Shown: positions 31,321 to 40,561, counted from the first letter of the stretch. The stretch is 64,000 nucleotides of DNA from Brevibacillus aydinogluensis (GCF_031954365.1 NZ_JAUSVZ010000001.1); one strand, 5' to 3'. Notes: a model not told the origin generated them from the sequence alone. Made by a program: numbers and translations.

Positions 31321-32049
31321 ATGAAGATGCTAGCGGAATGGCTCCGGGATGCCAGACAGGCCGTCGTGTTTACGGGAGCGGGCATGTCGACGGAAAGCGG
31401 GCTGCCCGATTTTCGTTCGGCGCAGTCAGGAATATGGCAGGGCAAGGACCCGACCCAACTGGCCAGCACTCAGGCGCTGCGGCACAATCGCGAGGGGTTT
31501 GCAGCTTTTTACCGGATGCGCATCGAAGGGCTTCTGGCCTGCCGTCCGCACGAGGGGCACGCCATTTTGGCCGAATGGGAACGTCGCGGGCGGATTCGCG
31601 GAATCATCACCCAAAACGTGGACGGCTTCCATCAGCAGGCGGGCAGCCGGAACGTGGCTGAATTGCACGGAAACCTGGGCACGCTGTGCTGTCTGGCGTG
31701 CGAGCGTACCTACCCGGCAGCGCGTTACCTGCAGCCGGACGGGACGGTATGCGACTGTGGCGGTTTTCTGCGTCCGACGGTCGTGCTGTTTGGAGAAGCG
31801 CTGCCGCAAGCAGCGCTGGCGAAGGCATCGGAGTGGACGGAACAAGCCGATCTGTTTCTCGTGTTGGGATCGTCGCTCGTGGTCAGCCCGGCCAACTGGT
31901 TTCCGCAGCAGGCAAAAGCAGCCGGGGCCAGACTGGTGATCATCAACCGAGAGCCCACCCCTTTGGACGATCTGGCCGACCTGGTGATCGGCGACGCATT
32001 GATCGGCACGGTGCTGAAAACAGTGGAAGCGGAGCTGTCGGGATACTGA
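31321..32049 (+). CDS. cobB: Sir2-family NAD-dependent protein deacylase
   Basis: The 242-aa sirtuin has the NAD-binding TGAGMSTESGLPDFRS (18-33), TQNVDGFHQQAG (98-108), catalytic His116 (ELHGN) and a zinc site of Cys124-x2-Cys127 and Cys144-x-Cys146 (the second pair one residue closer than the usual CxxC). Tyr64 and Arg67 form the Y-x-x-R pair seen in CobB and SIRT5, which suggests removal of succinyl or malonyl groups as well as acetyl groups. The ATG at 31321 has AAGGGGAG upstream. It is a single gene, and the tRNA-Thr gene follows. The symbol is by family. Confidence 0.9.
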   Translation: MKMLAEWLRDARQAVVFTGAGMSTESGLPDFRSAQSGIWQGKDPTQLASTQALRHNREGFAAFYRMRIEGLLACRPHEGHAILAEWERRGRIRGIITQNVDGFHQQAGSRNVAELHGNLGTLCCLACERTYPAARYLQPDGTVCDCGGFLRPTVVLFGEALPQAALAKASEWTEQADLFLVLGSSLVVSPANWFPQQAKAAGARLVIINREPTPLDDLADLVIGDALIGTVLKTVEAELSGY

Positions 32050-32176
32050 CAGAAAAAAGTGGAGGATTTTTTTCATTTTCCTCTTGATTTTTTGTGGAAT
32101 GTTTACTAGAATAAAACCTGTGAGCGCGATCGATACAAAAACTGGTCGGTCGACCTGACTCACAAAAGAACATAAT

Positions 32177-32251
32177 GCTGGTGTAGCACAGTGGTAGTGC
32201 AGCTGATTCGTAATCAGCAGGTCGGGGGTTCGAGTCCCTTCACCAGCACCA
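32177..32251 (+). tRNA. tRNA-Thr (anticodon CGT)
   Basis: The acceptor arms GCTGGTG and CACCAGC pair over 7 bp, followed by A and an encoded CCA. The anticodon stem GCTGA/TCAGC encloses loop TTCGTAA, giving anticodon CGT, which reads ACG threonine codons. The T loop GGGGGTTCGAGTCCC is standard. A terminator follows at 32260-32287. Confidence 0.95.
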
Positions 32252-32259
32252 TACACAAG

Positions 32260-32287
32260 GCAGGGGAGAGCAGTCCCCTGCTTTTTT
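32260..32287 (+). terminator. Terminator of tRNA-Thr
   Basis: GCAGGGGA, loop, TCCCCTGC, TTTTTT. Confidence 0.85.
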
Positions 32288-32523
32288 CCTGTCTTTCCAT
32301 CACTCCCCTAAGGAGATTGGCATCATTCATTTGTATAATGAACGTATTCACGTACTACTCCTCCGATCACTTGCATGGTGGTCGGCTCTTTTTTTATCTG
32401 CCTCCCGTTTTTCCCTCCCTGGCGTTTGTGTTGTATAATAAAGCCATCAACAAAGTTCATACCCGACACCTCATGAAAGGAACACCGTTGAGCACAATCT
32501 CGTTTTCGCAAGGAAAGGATTTG

Positions 32524-33276
32524 ATGATCATGGGACTCCTTCATCATGACGTGACGTTGCTGAACTTTGACGATGCATACCCCTGGCAGCACAAGCTGTC
32601 CGATGTTGCCGACGAATGGATCGACCTGGCGGACATTGCGGAAGCCAACCTGTTTTGCGCAGAAAGGGCGCTGACAGAAATCAGCCGCAGGTTGTCGGCC
32701 CGGACCGGTCGCGGCATCACGTTTATCGGAAACGGCAATTATCACTATGTCACCTATCTTCTGCTGAGCGAAATCAATCGGCCGTTCAGCCTCGTCCTGT
32801 TTGACAATCACACTGATGCGAAGCGTTCGGACGACATGGCCGGGGTGTTGACGTGCGGTTCGTGGGTGGCCGAAGCGGCAGCACGTCTTCCTCACCTCAG
32901 GCGCGTGCTGATTGTCGGCGTTTCTGCGGAGCAAACGCTCTGCCTGTCCGATGCGCAGGGAAAAGTCGTTCTTCGCCCGAACGCAGGCGATCCGCAGGAG
33001 CTGCTTTCCGCCATCGCGACCGAAGATGTGTACATCAGTATCGACAAGGACGTGCTGAATCGCGCCTTCGCCGTAACCAACTGGGATCATGGAAACATGC
33101 ATCTGCGGGAACTGCTCGCATCACTCAAGGCGCTCGTTCGGCAGAAAAACGTACTCGGCATCGACGTCTGCGGCGAACTGCCGGTGACGCCAGCCGACGT
33201 CTGGCTGCACGCCGACCAGCTTCGGTTGAACGAACGGACCAACCTGGCCATCCTGCAATCAGTCATGTGCGCCTAG
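32524..33276 (+). CDS. Arginase/agmatinase superfamily (ureohydrolase) protein
   Basis: The 250-aa protein has the six metal ligands of ureohydrolases at expected spacing: His74 (GNGNYHYVT), Asp94, His96 and Asp98 (LFDNHTDA), Asp174 and Asp176 (SIDKDVLN). It lacks the usual GGDHS and SFDxDxxDP wording, so it is a divergent member whose substrate (a guanidino or amidino compound) is unknown. The start is set at ATG 32524 behind AAGGAAAGG. A second ATG follows two codons later. A TATAAT at 32434-32439 may be its -10 element. Confidence 0.78.
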   Translation: MIMGLLHHDVTLLNFDDAYPWQHKLSDVADEWIDLADIAEANLFCAERALTEISRRLSARTGRGITFIGNGNYHYVTYLLLSEINRPFSLVLFDNHTDAKRSDDMAGVLTCGSWVAEAAARLPHLRRVLIVGVSAEQTLCLSDAQGKVVLRPNAGDPQELLSAIATEDVYISIDKDVLNRAFAVTNWDHGNMHLRELLASLKALVRQKNVLGIDVCGELPVTPADVWLHADQLRLNERTNLAILQSVMCA

Positions 33277-33547
33277 CCGGTTAGACAAACAAAACGCGGG
33301 CGGGGGACAGCCGGCGTTTAAGCGACGTATCCCGGCGAGTTTTCGCGCAACCGCTTTTTTCCGCTGCACCATTTCTGTCCATGCCTCCCTAGGGCTTTTG
33401 TCTCGACTTCCCCTGCGCAAATGCGCGTTCACTCGCCTGGATTCCTACTATCGTTCCAATCCGCGCTTTTCTTTCAGGACTGCAGTTACTCCTCGGCCTC
33501 CAGGAAATGGTTTATCATGGTAACAAACAAAAACAGAGGAGGAAAAT

Positions 33548-34030
33548 ATGTCAGCAGCGTTTCATGAACGGAAGGCGTTACAGATGACCTTGCAGTCATT
33601 GCTGGAACTGCGGGTATCCTTGAGACGCGAGTACGTTGATCGTGACAAAGAATTGGGGAGCGAGATCAAACAGGTTTTGCACCGAATCCGTGAGCTGGAC
33701 GAGCAGTACGGCCTTCCTGCCGAGACACAAGAGCAGGAAGAGGACCTTGCGAGCTGGCAGGCGATGCCGCGAGAAGTGTTGGACAAACACGTAGGGAGAC
33801 CCAGAAAGGCGTATCAGCACCACGATTATCCGGGAATCGCCAAGGATATTGAAGCGATTCTGGAGGAAGCGGCAGGACCGCTGACGCTTGCAGAGTTGTA
33901 TGACAAACTGCAGCAGAAAAAGGGCGTTGAATGGCCAAGTCCATACATAATTGTGCAAAAGGCATTGAAGCATACCGATCGCGTTCGGGTATCGAAGGAA
34001 GGCAGAAAACTGCTGTTTTCCCTGCAGTAA
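33548..34030 (+). CDS. Probable DNA-binding protein with AT-hook-like motif and HARE-HTH-like domain
   Basis: The 160-aa protein has an N-terminal helical/coiled-coil part (about 8-60, rich in Leu/Arg/Glu), a basic KHVGRPRKAY segment (about 80-89) with the GRP core of an AT-hook, and a C-terminal winged-helix-like domain (about 95-160; GPLTLAELYDKLQQKKGV, then SPYIIVQKALKHTDRVRVSK) that resembles HARE-HTH or RpoE-delta-like folds. The ATG follows AGAGGAGGAAAAT. It is a single gene. I do not know a named homologue. DNA binding is inferred. Confidence 0.7.
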   Translation: MSAAFHERKALQMTLQSLLELRVSLRREYVDRDKELGSEIKQVLHRIRELDEQYGLPAETQEQEEDLASWQAMPREVLDKHVGRPRKAYQHHDYPGIAKDIEAILEEAAGPLTLAELYDKLQQKKGVEWPSPYIIVQKALKHTDRVRVSKEGRKLLFSLQ

Positions 34031-34135
34031 TTCCTGGAGCCTGGAGCTTGGAGCCTGGAGCGCGGGGGCTGCGGTCTGTTTCTAAGATATCGCCATCGTC
34101 CGGTGCAGCTGACTGCTCCCGACAGGCCGTCCCCT

Positions 34136-34165
34136 TTGACGAAAGAAGCTGGGGTTTGCTACGAT
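34136..34165 (+). promoter_or_regulatory. Promoter candidate for the ABC-F gene leader
   Basis: TTGACG (34136-34141), 18-base spacer, TACGAT (34160-34165). It would give a leader of about 140 nt before the ABC-F start codon. Confidence 0.5.
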
Positions 34166-34229
34166 GAAACGGCGAGGTTTCCTCTTCGTGACGTCTAGCA
34201 GAACCAACCCCACCGGAAGAAAACGGGTG

Positions 34230-34255
34230 CCAGGGGAGAAGTCCCCTGGTTTTTT
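34230..34255 (+). terminator. Leader terminator upstream of the ABC-F gene (possible attenuator)
   Basis: CCAGGGGA, loop GAAG, TCCCCTGG, TTTTTT, 58 bp before the ABC-F start codon and behind the promoter candidate. It may instead simply end the HARE-HTH gene transcript. Confidence 0.75.
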
Positions 34256-34312
34256 GCTATCTGTCTTCCGGAGCACGGGTTGAACCATCTTTCACAAGTT
34301 TGGGTGACGACA

Positions 34313-36247
34313 ATGCACATCCTATCAGTTGAACATCTCTCCAAGAGCTATGGGGAGAAAGTCCTGTTTGACGACATATCCTTTCATATCGCCGAACAAC
34401 AGCGGATCGGGCTGATCGGCGTCAACGGCACGGGCAAATCCACGCTGTTGAAAATCCTGGCCGGACAGGAGACGGCAGACAGCGGACAGATCGTTCACGC
34501 CAAATCCTTTCGCGTGGAGTATTTGCCGCAGCATCCGGTTTTCGTGGAACGCTCCACCGTGCTGGAACAGGTGTTTTACGGCGACACGCCGCTCATCCAG
34601 TTGCTGCGCCAGTACGAGCAGGCCGTGGCTGACCTGCAGACCGACCCGCATGACGAGAAAAAACAGGCGCGGCTGTACTCGCTGCAGAGCAGGATGGACG
34701 CGAGCGATGCCTGGGAGGCCAGCACTCAGGCGAAAACGATCTTGACGAAGCTGGGCATCCACAATTTTACCCAACAGGTGCACGAACTGTCCGGCGGGCA
34801 GCGCAAACGGGTGGCGCTGGCCCGCGCCCTGATTCAACCGGCAGACCTGCTCATCCTGGATGAGCCGACCAACCACCTGGACAATGAGACGGTGGAGTGG
34901 CTGGAAGATTACCTGTCCCGCTACAAAGGGGCGCTCTTGTTCGTCACGCACGACCGCTATTTTCTCGACCGCGTCACCACCCGCATCTGTGAGCTGGATC
35001 GCGGCAAGCTGTACAGCTATGAGGGCAACTACGCCGTCTTCCTGGAAAAGAAAGCGGAACGGGAAGAGCGCGAAGCAGCTGCGGAAAGCAAACGGCAAAA
35101 TCTGCTGAGGCGGGAGCTGGCCTGGCTGCGCCGAGGGGCAAAAGCGCGGACGACCAAACAGAAGGCCCGCGTCCAACGCGTGGAGGAACTGCGCGACCGT
35201 AAAGTGGATGGACCGGTGCAAACGATCGAGATGTCGCTTGGGGCCAGCCGATTGGGCAAAACCGTGATGGAGATCCAGCACATCAGTAAAGGGTATGGGG
35301 AGCGCAAGCTGATTGACGATTTCAGCTACATCGTCCAGCCCGGGGACCGCGTCGGCATCATCGGCCCCAACGGCAGCGGCAAGTCAACCCTGTTGAACAT
35401 GCTCGCGGGCCGTATCCAGCCGGACGCGGGCACCATCGTGGTGGGGCAGACGGTCAAACTGGCTTACTACACGCAGGAGAACGTGGAGATGGACGAAGGC
35501 ATGCGCGTGATCGAATACGTCAAGGAAGCGGCCGAAGTGATTCGCACCAGCGATGGCCAGACGATCACCGCATCCCAGATGCTGGAGCGGTTTTTGTTTC
35601 CGCCGCATCTGCAGTGGACCCCCATCTCCCGGCTGTCGGGCGGGGAAAAACGGCGGCTCTACCTGCTGCGCACGCTGATGGGCGAGCCGAACGTCCTTTT
35701 CCTGGACGAGCCGACAAACGATCTGGACATTCAGACACTGAGCATCCTGGAGGACTATCTGGAACACTTCCCCGGCACTGTCATTACGGTGTCTCACGAC
35801 CGCTACTTTCTTGATCGGACCGTTGACCACCTGTTTGCCTTCGAAGGGGATGGGAAGATTCGCCACTTCATGGGCAATTACTCGGAGTACCTGGACACGC
35901 GACGCCGGGAACAGGAAGCGGAAGCCCTGTCCAAACGGCGCGCGGACAAGGCGCAGTCTGCGGCGGCCGACTCCCGTGACGGAAGCGGAGCGGGCAGGGG
36001 AACCAACCGGCCGCGTCGACTTTCCTACAAGGAACAGAAAGAATGGGAGCAGATCGAGTCCCGGATCGCGGCGCTGGAGGAGCGGAGCGCAGCGTTGAAA
36101 CAAGCCATTGCCGAAGCGGGCAGCGATTACGCCAAGGTGGAGAAGCTGTTTGCGGAAGAACAGCAGGTGTCAGCCGAGCTGGAAGCGGCAATTGATCGCT
36201 GGGCGGAACTGTCCGCGTTGATCGAGGAGATTGAACGCAGCAAATAG
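34313..36247 (+). CDS. ABC-F family ATPase, Uup/YfmR-like ribosome factor
   Basis: The 644-aa protein has two ABC domains in tandem and no membrane helices. Domain 1 has GVNGTGKST, LSGGQRKR and LLILDEPTNHLD. Domain 2 has GPNGSGKST, LSGGEKRR and VLFLDEPTNDLD. Between them lies the basic P-site tRNA interaction linker (RRGAKARTTKQKARVQRVEEL). The end (RLSYKEQKEWEQIESRIAALEE onward) is the Uup-type coiled-coil C-terminal domain. Such factors rescue stalled ribosomes, for example at proline-rich stretches. Some relatives give antibiotic resistance. The ATG at 34313 follows GGGTGACGACA. Confidence 0.92.
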   Translation: MHILSVEHLSKSYGEKVLFDDISFHIAEQQRIGLIGVNGTGKSTLLKILAGQETADSGQIVHAKSFRVEYLPQHPVFVERSTVLEQVFYGDTPLIQLLRQYEQAVADLQTDPHDEKKQARLYSLQSRMDASDAWEASTQAKTILTKLGIHNFTQQVHELSGGQRKRVALARALIQPADLLILDEPTNHLDNETVEWLEDYLSRYKGALLFVTHDRYFLDRVTTRICELDRGKLYSYEGNYAVFLEKKAEREEREAAAESKRQNLLRRELAWLRRGAKARTTKQKARVQRVEELRDRKVDGPVQTIEMSLGASRLGKTVMEIQHISKGYGERKLIDDFSYIVQPGDRVGIIGPNGSGKSTLLNMLAGRIQPDAGTIVVGQTVKLAYYTQENVEMDEGMRVIEYVKEAAEVIRTSDGQTITASQMLERFLFPPHLQWTPISRLSGGEKRRLYLLRTLMGEPNVLFLDEPTNDLDIQTLSILEDYLEHFPGTVITVSHDRYFLDRTVDHLFAFEGDGKIRHFMGNYSEYLDTRRREQEAEALSKRRADKAQSAAADSRDGSGAGRGTNRPRRLSYKEQKEWEQIESRIAALEERSAALKQAIAEAGSDYAKVEKLFAEEQQVSAELEAAIDRWAELSALIEEIERSK

Positions 36248-36288
36248 TCGGCAGCTTTAGACACAGCTTTAGTTCGTATGGCAGGAGA

Positions 36289-36325
36289 CCTCCCGGATGT
36301 TTCGGCTTCCGGGAGGGGCTTCATT
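36289..36325 (+). terminator. Terminator after the ABC-F gene
   Basis: CCTCCCGGA, loop, TCCGGGAGG, GGCTTCATTTT. Confidence 0.8.
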
Positions 36326-36418
36326 TTGCGGAGGGCTTCTTTTTTGCGGGAGTGACCTCACACCCGCCATTGAACACAGCCGTAACAGCATGATCGTCAT
36401 ATTAATGTTCAGAATAGT

Positions 36419-36447
36419 TTTTCACTTCGGAACGGTTGTGCTATAGT
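36419..36447 (+). promoter_or_regulatory. Promoter candidate for the BCAT gene
   Basis: TTTTCA (36419-36424), 17-base spacer, TATAGT (36442-36447), 46 bp before the start codon. Confidence 0.45.
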
Positions 36448-36492
36448 TACGAGTAATCAGGATTTGTATCAAAGACAGGGAGATGAAAAGAA

Positions 36493-37563
36493 ATGCCGTA
36501 CCCGATCACCATCACGCAAACCGACCGCAAAAAAGAGAAGCCCGACAGCAGCTGTCTGGGCTTTGGCCGGTATTTTACCGACCATATGTTTGTTATGGAC
36601 TACTCCGCGGAAATAGGCTGGCACGATCCGCGAATCGTTCCGTACGCGCCGCTCGCACTCGACCCGGCGGCCTTGGTGCTTCACTACGGACAGGCCATTT
36701 TTGAAGGCATGAAAGCGTATCGGACCAGTGACGATCGCATCCTGCTGTTTCGTCCCGAGAAAAACGCGCAGCGGTTGAACCTGTCTGCCGCCAGACTCAG
36801 CATGCCGTCGATTGACGAAGAACTGTTCCTGGAGGCGCTGCGAACCCTGATCAGCCTGGAAAAAGACTGGGTGCCGCGGGAACGGGGAACGTCGCTCTAC
36901 ATACGTCCGTTCATGTTCGCCACAGAGCCTTACCTGGGGGTTCGGGCGTCCGAGTCGTACAAACTGGTCATCGTCCTGTCACCTGTCGGCGCCTATTACG
37001 CAGGGGGAATGAAGCCGGTCAAAATCCATGTGGAGAGCCGCTACGTCCGTGCCGTCAGGGGAGGGACCGGCTTTGCCAAGGTATCCGGCAATTACGCGGC
37101 CAGCCTGAAGGCGCAGGAAGACGCGCATGCAAAAGGCTATGAACAGGTGCTGTGGCTGGATGCCATCGAGAACAAATACATTGAAGAAGTAGGCAGCATG
37201 AACGTGTTTTTCAAAATAAACGGGGAAGTGTGGACGCCTCCGCTGCACGGCAGCATCCTGGGCGGCATTACGCGGGACTCCGTCAACCACCTTCTGCGCG
37301 ATTGGGGCATCCCCGTGCGCGAGGAGAAGCTGTCGATGGAAGACTTGTACGTCGCGTACACCAGGGGCGAACTGGAGGAAGCGTTCGGCACTGGGACGGC
37401 GGCGGTCGTATCCCCGATCGGAGTGCTGGGCTGGAACGATCACCACATGGTCATCAACCACGAACAGATCGGTGAACTGACGGCAAAGCTCTACGGCACC
37501 TTGACCGGCATTCAGTACGGAGAGATCGCCGACCCGTACGGCTGGATTGTGGAAGTCGAGTGA
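36493..37563 (+). CDS. ilvE: Branched-chain amino acid aminotransferase
   Basis: The 356-aa fold type IV PLP enzyme has Lys196 as the Schiff-base lysine (GFAKVSGNYAASL), the LHYGQAIFEGMKAYR entry motif, YIRPFMFATEP and the phosphate-binding segment EAFGTGTAAVVSPIG. It transfers the amino group between glutamate and the oxo-acids of Ile, Leu and Val. The length matches the eukaryotic-like/YbgE branch of IlvE. The ATG at 36493 follows AGGGAGATGAAAAGAA. It is a single gene with a strong terminator. Confidence 0.93.
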   Translation: MPYPITITQTDRKKEKPDSSCLGFGRYFTDHMFVMDYSAEIGWHDPRIVPYAPLALDPAALVLHYGQAIFEGMKAYRTSDDRILLFRPEKNAQRLNLSAARLSMPSIDEELFLEALRTLISLEKDWVPRERGTSLYIRPFMFATEPYLGVRASESYKLVIVLSPVGAYYAGGMKPVKIHVESRYVRAVRGGTGFAKVSGNYAASLKAQEDAHAKGYEQVLWLDAIENKYIEEVGSMNVFFKINGEVWTPPLHGSILGGITRDSVNHLLRDWGIPVREEKLSMEDLYVAYTRGELEEAFGTGTAAVVSPIGVLGWNDHHMVINHEQIGELTAKLYGTLTGIQYGEIADPYGWIVEVE

Positions 37564-37627
37564 AAACGGGTATCGGCTCATAACAAAAAAGGCACAGGAA
37601 TGGAGAAGCCCCTGTTCGGAACCTGTA

Positions 37628-37669
37628 AAAAACGCCCTCCGGCGGTTTGTCCAGCCGGAGGGCGTTTGT
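37628..37669. terminator. Bidirectional terminator between ilvE and the S58 peptidase
   Basis: AAACGCCCTCCGGC and GCCGGAGGGCGTTT pair perfectly over 14 bp. Convergent genes on both sides. Confidence 0.9.
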
Positions 37670-37718
37670 CGTGCTGCATGGCAGGTTTGCCACAAACGGC
37701 AAGCGAACTGCACCGACT

Positions 37719-38705
37719 TCAAGCCTGGGGGCGCAGATCGCGATAGGCCGGGATTCCCCCGGCGGTCTCGGCGGCAATGATCGCGTTGACGACCGCTTCG
37801 GCAAGCACGTCTGCCGACAGCGTGCCGACCAGATCGACGGAGGCGTCCACTCCGCCGGTGGCGGCTGCGAAAATGGTGTCGCCGTCGTGCATCGTGTGAA
37901 CGGGAAAAATCGTCCGGGCCAGGCCGTTGTGAGCCATCTGCGCCACCTTGTTGGCCTGGGCCTTGGTAAAATTGGCGTTGCTCGCCACGACGGCGATCGT
38001 CGTGTTTGTTCCGGGCAGGATGGATGAAGTGCCCTGTTCGATCATCAGGGAGCGGATGTCGCGAATCTGTCCGTGCTCGTCCCGCACTCCGGCCAATACC
38101 TTGCCGGTTGCCGGATCACGCACTTCGCCTACGGCATTGACGGCAACGATTGCCCCGACGACCAAACCGTTCGGCAGGCGGCGGGAGGCGGAGCCGAGGC
38201 CGCCTTTCATCGCGTGGCGCACGCCGGCCAGCTTCCCGACTGTCGCACCGGTTCCCGCTCCAACGTTGCCTTGCTTGACCGGATGGGTGTTTGCCTGCTG
38301 GGCCGCTGTGTACCCCATTTGCTGATCGGGCCGCACCTTGGCGCTGCCGACGGACAGGTCAAACAGCACGGCAGCGGGCACGATCGGTACGACACCCACG
38401 CCGACGTCAAACCCGATGTTCCGCTCCTCCAACCAGCGCATCACACCGCTTGCCGCATCCAATCCGTATGCGCTGCCCCCCGACAGGCAGATGGCGTGTA
38501 CCCGTTCGATCAGGCAGATCGGATGGAGCAGATCGGTTTCCCGTGTGCCCGGGGCAGAGCCGCGCACATCGACGCCGCAGACCGCCCCGTTTTCCATGAC
38601 CAACACCGTACAGCCCGTCAGCGCCTCCGCGTCCTGCACCTGTCCCACCTTGACGCCCGGCACGTCCACGATGCTGCCGTATGCCTCGTGTTGTTCCCGC
38701 GTCAC
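37719..38705 (-). CDS. P1/S58 family peptidase (DmpA-like, self-processing)
   Basis: The 328-aa protein starts with GSIVDVPGVKVGQVQD and contains VDVRGSAPGTRETDLL, LSGGSAYGLDAASGV and GNVGAGTGATVGK, all typical of DmpA/BapA aminopeptidases and nylon-oligomer hydrolase NylC-type N-terminal nucleophile enzymes. The self-cleavage site is probably in PGTNTTIAVVASNA, where the second-chain Thr becomes the nucleophile. The GTG start at 38705 follows GGTGAGAAT. It is a single gene. The substrate is unknown. Confidence 0.88.
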   Translation of the reverse strand: MTREQHEAYGSIVDVPGVKVGQVQDAEALTGCTVLVMENGAVCGVDVRGSAPGTRETDLLHPICLIERVHAICLSGGSAYGLDAASGVMRWLEERNIGFDVGVGVVPIVPAAVLFDLSVGSAKVRPDQQMGYTAAQQANTHPVKQGNVGAGTGATVGKLAGVRHAMKGGLGSASRRLPNGLVVGAIVAVNAVGEVRDPATGKVLAGVRDEHGQIRDIRSLMIEQGTSSILPGTNTTIAVVASNANFTKAQANKVAQMAHNGLARTIFPVHTMHDGDTIFAAATGGVDASVDLVGTLSADVLAEAVVNAIIAAETAGGIPAYRDLRPQA

Positions 38706-38880
38706 ATTCTCACCGTCTTTCCTGGTGGTTTTCGCTAAGCCAACTGGCGGCTCTCCGGTCCCTGCCGGAATGTGCGAACCGTCGCCGCTCTCGCCATTTT
38801 ATTGCCCGAAAATTCCGTCTGATGTGTCTTCATCATATACGATGGCCATTGCCCGATCAAGGGGTGGCAGGGCGCTTGAT

Positions 38881-39105
38881 TTACAGAAAATCAGGATACC
38901 GCAGTCCGTCCCGGACAAACAGCGTTCGCACCCAGGCGTAGAGGCGAAGCGGGATGGACGGAAAGACGATGGCCAGTTCGCCGTCTTCCAGCACAGGCAG
39001 GTCCACGGGAGACTGGATTCGGTAGGGGACCCCCTTGGCGTTCAACAGCGTCTTGTACCGCTGGGCGTCGCGCCAGCTTACCGGGTAGTAAAACGATTTT
39101 TCCAT
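38881..39105 (-). CDS. Small hypothetical protein (74 aa)
   Basis: The frame encodes MEKSFYYPVSWRDAQRYKTL, LNAKGVPYRIQSPVDLPVLE and on to RYPDFL. It looks like a genuine compact alpha/beta protein. AAAGGTG lies upstream but rather far (about 13 bases). No family recognised. Its composition and codon use match neighbouring genes. Confidence 0.6.
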   Translation of the reverse strand: MEKSFYYPVSWRDAQRYKTLLNAKGVPYRIQSPVDLPVLEDGELAIVFPSIPLRLYAWVRTLFVRDGLRYPDFL

Positions 39106-39418
39106 CTGAACTCAACACACCTTTCCGGGGATTCCTGATTACCATTCTATGCCACAATCGTGAGATAAAAAAAGGCCGCCGTCCGGGGCCTTTTGTTTTG
39201 GGCCGCCAAACGAATGGAATGACGCAAACTTGCGTACGATACGGGAAGATTTCTGCGCTGATGCGAGCGGCCGGCCGGGCCGTCGGCAGTCTCGCAAGCG
39301 GCTGACGGAGACGCACGTCGAGGCAGCCAGGTGCAGTTTCGCGGGCCGCTGACATGGAAAGCAAGGGACAGTCGTGCTACGATAAACAGGAGTGATTGTG
39401 GCTGGAGGAGTGATTCAT
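39106..39418. other. Intergenic region with an orphan hairpin terminator
   Basis: This is 313 bp. AAAAAAAGGCC-GCCGTCCGG-GGCCTTTTGTTTT at 39166-39196 is a terminator-like stem with no gene that clearly ends there. A minus-strand frame (from about 39355) runs into it without a stop. It may end a short RNA or a decayed gene. Otherwise nothing recognised. Confidence 0.4.
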
Positions 39419-40561
39419 ATGAAACTGTTGTCCATCGAGCCGACGCCCAGTCCCAACGTGATGAAGCTGAACGTGGACGAGCGTTTGCCTGACGGTGTAC
39501 AGCGCGTATATACAAAAGAAACGACAGCGTCCCTTCCGGACCTGATCCGCAAGTTGCTGGCGATTGAGGGTGTGACGTCCATTTTCCACACGGCCGATTT
39601 TTTCGCCTTGGAGCGAAAGTCAACCGCTGACTGGCAGCGGATTCTGACGCAGGCCAGGGAAGCGTTTGGTCCTGATGGAGAAGTTGCACTGCCGGCTGTG
39701 GCGCAGGAAGCAGGCGATACCTGCTGGGGGGAAGCGCAGGTATACATTCAGATGTTCCGCGGCATTCCGATGCAGGTGAAGGTGACGATGGGAACGGAGC
39801 AGGTACGCACCGCACTGCCGGAGCGGTTCGGCAAGGCAGCCGTTCATGCGGGGTCAGCTTCGCCCAACCTGATTATGGAGCGGAAGTGGGTGGAACATGG
39901 CGTCCGCTACGGTGATTTGCGCGAAATCGGCGAGGTGGTGGCGCAGGAGATCGACGCCGCATATCCGCAGGAGCGGGTGGACGAGCTGGTGAAGCTGGCG
40001 ATGCAGCAGGAGCCGGGAGAGGCGCCGCTGCAGCCGGAACGCCGGGAAACAAAAGTGGTTACGCTGGAGATGTTGGACGATCCCGACTGGCAAAAGCGGT
40101 ATGCCGCCCTGGATGGGCTGGAGCCGACCGAAGCGGATTTGCCGGTGCTGATCAAGGCCCTGCACGATCCCAAAGCCTCCATCCGTCGGCTGGCGGTTGT
40201 CTACCTGGGGATGGTCGGCGGGGACGCGGTGCTGCCTCATCTGTTCGAAGCGCTGCGGGACGAATCCGTATCCGTCCGGCGTACGGCGGGCGACACCCTG
40301 TCCGACCTGGGGGACCCGCGCGCCATCGGCCCGATGGCAGAAGCGTTGAAAGACCCCAACAAGCTGGTCCGCTGGCGGGCGGCCCGCTTCCTTTACGAAG
40401 TGGGCGACGAGTCCGCGTTGGAGGCGCTGCGAGCGGCCCAGGACGAACCGGAATTCGAGGTGCGCCTGCAAATCAAGATGGCGCTGGAGCGGATCGAAAG
40501 CGGAGAAGCGGCCAGCGGCACGGTCTGGCAGCAGATGACGCGGCGAAACGAGCAGGGCTGA
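39419..40561 (+). CDS. YpgR/CvfC-like protein: Nfu N-terminal-like domain plus HEAT repeats
   Basis: The 380-aa protein starts with a scaffold Nfu/NifU N-terminal-like domain (about 1-88; IEPTPSPNVMKLNVDERLP, IEGVTSIFHTADFFALER). The middle is a virulence-factor-type region. The C-terminal part (about 215-365) has several HEAT-like repeats such as LIKALHDPKASIRRLAVVYLG and LFEALRDESVSVRRTAGDTL. This layout is that of B. subtilis YpgR and S. aureus conserved virulence factor C. The molecular role is not established. The ATG at 39419 follows GGAGGAGTGATTCAT. Confidence 0.85.
   Translation: MKLLSIEPTPSPNVMKLNVDERLPDGVQRVYTKETTASLPDLIRKLLAIEGVTSIFHTADFFALERKSTADWQRILTQAREAFGPDGEVALPAVAQEAGDTCWGEAQVYIQMFRGIPMQVKVTMGTEQVRTALPERFGKAAVHAGSASPNLIMERKWVEHGVRYGDLREIGEVVAQEIDAAYPQERVDELVKLAMQQEPGEAPLQPERRETKVVTLEMLDDPDWQKRYAALDGLEPTEADLPVLIKALHDPKASIRRLAVVYLGMVGGDAVLPHLFEALRDESVSVRRTAGDTLSDLGDPRAIGPMAEALKDPNKLVRWRAARFLYEVGDESALEALRAAQDEPEFEVRLQIKMALERIESGEAASGTVWQQMTRRNEQG

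Noticed and set aside
39147..39815. Minus-strand ORF opposite the YpgR/CvfC-like gene
   Set aside because: Antisense shadow running through a terminator hairpin, without ribosome site or domain.
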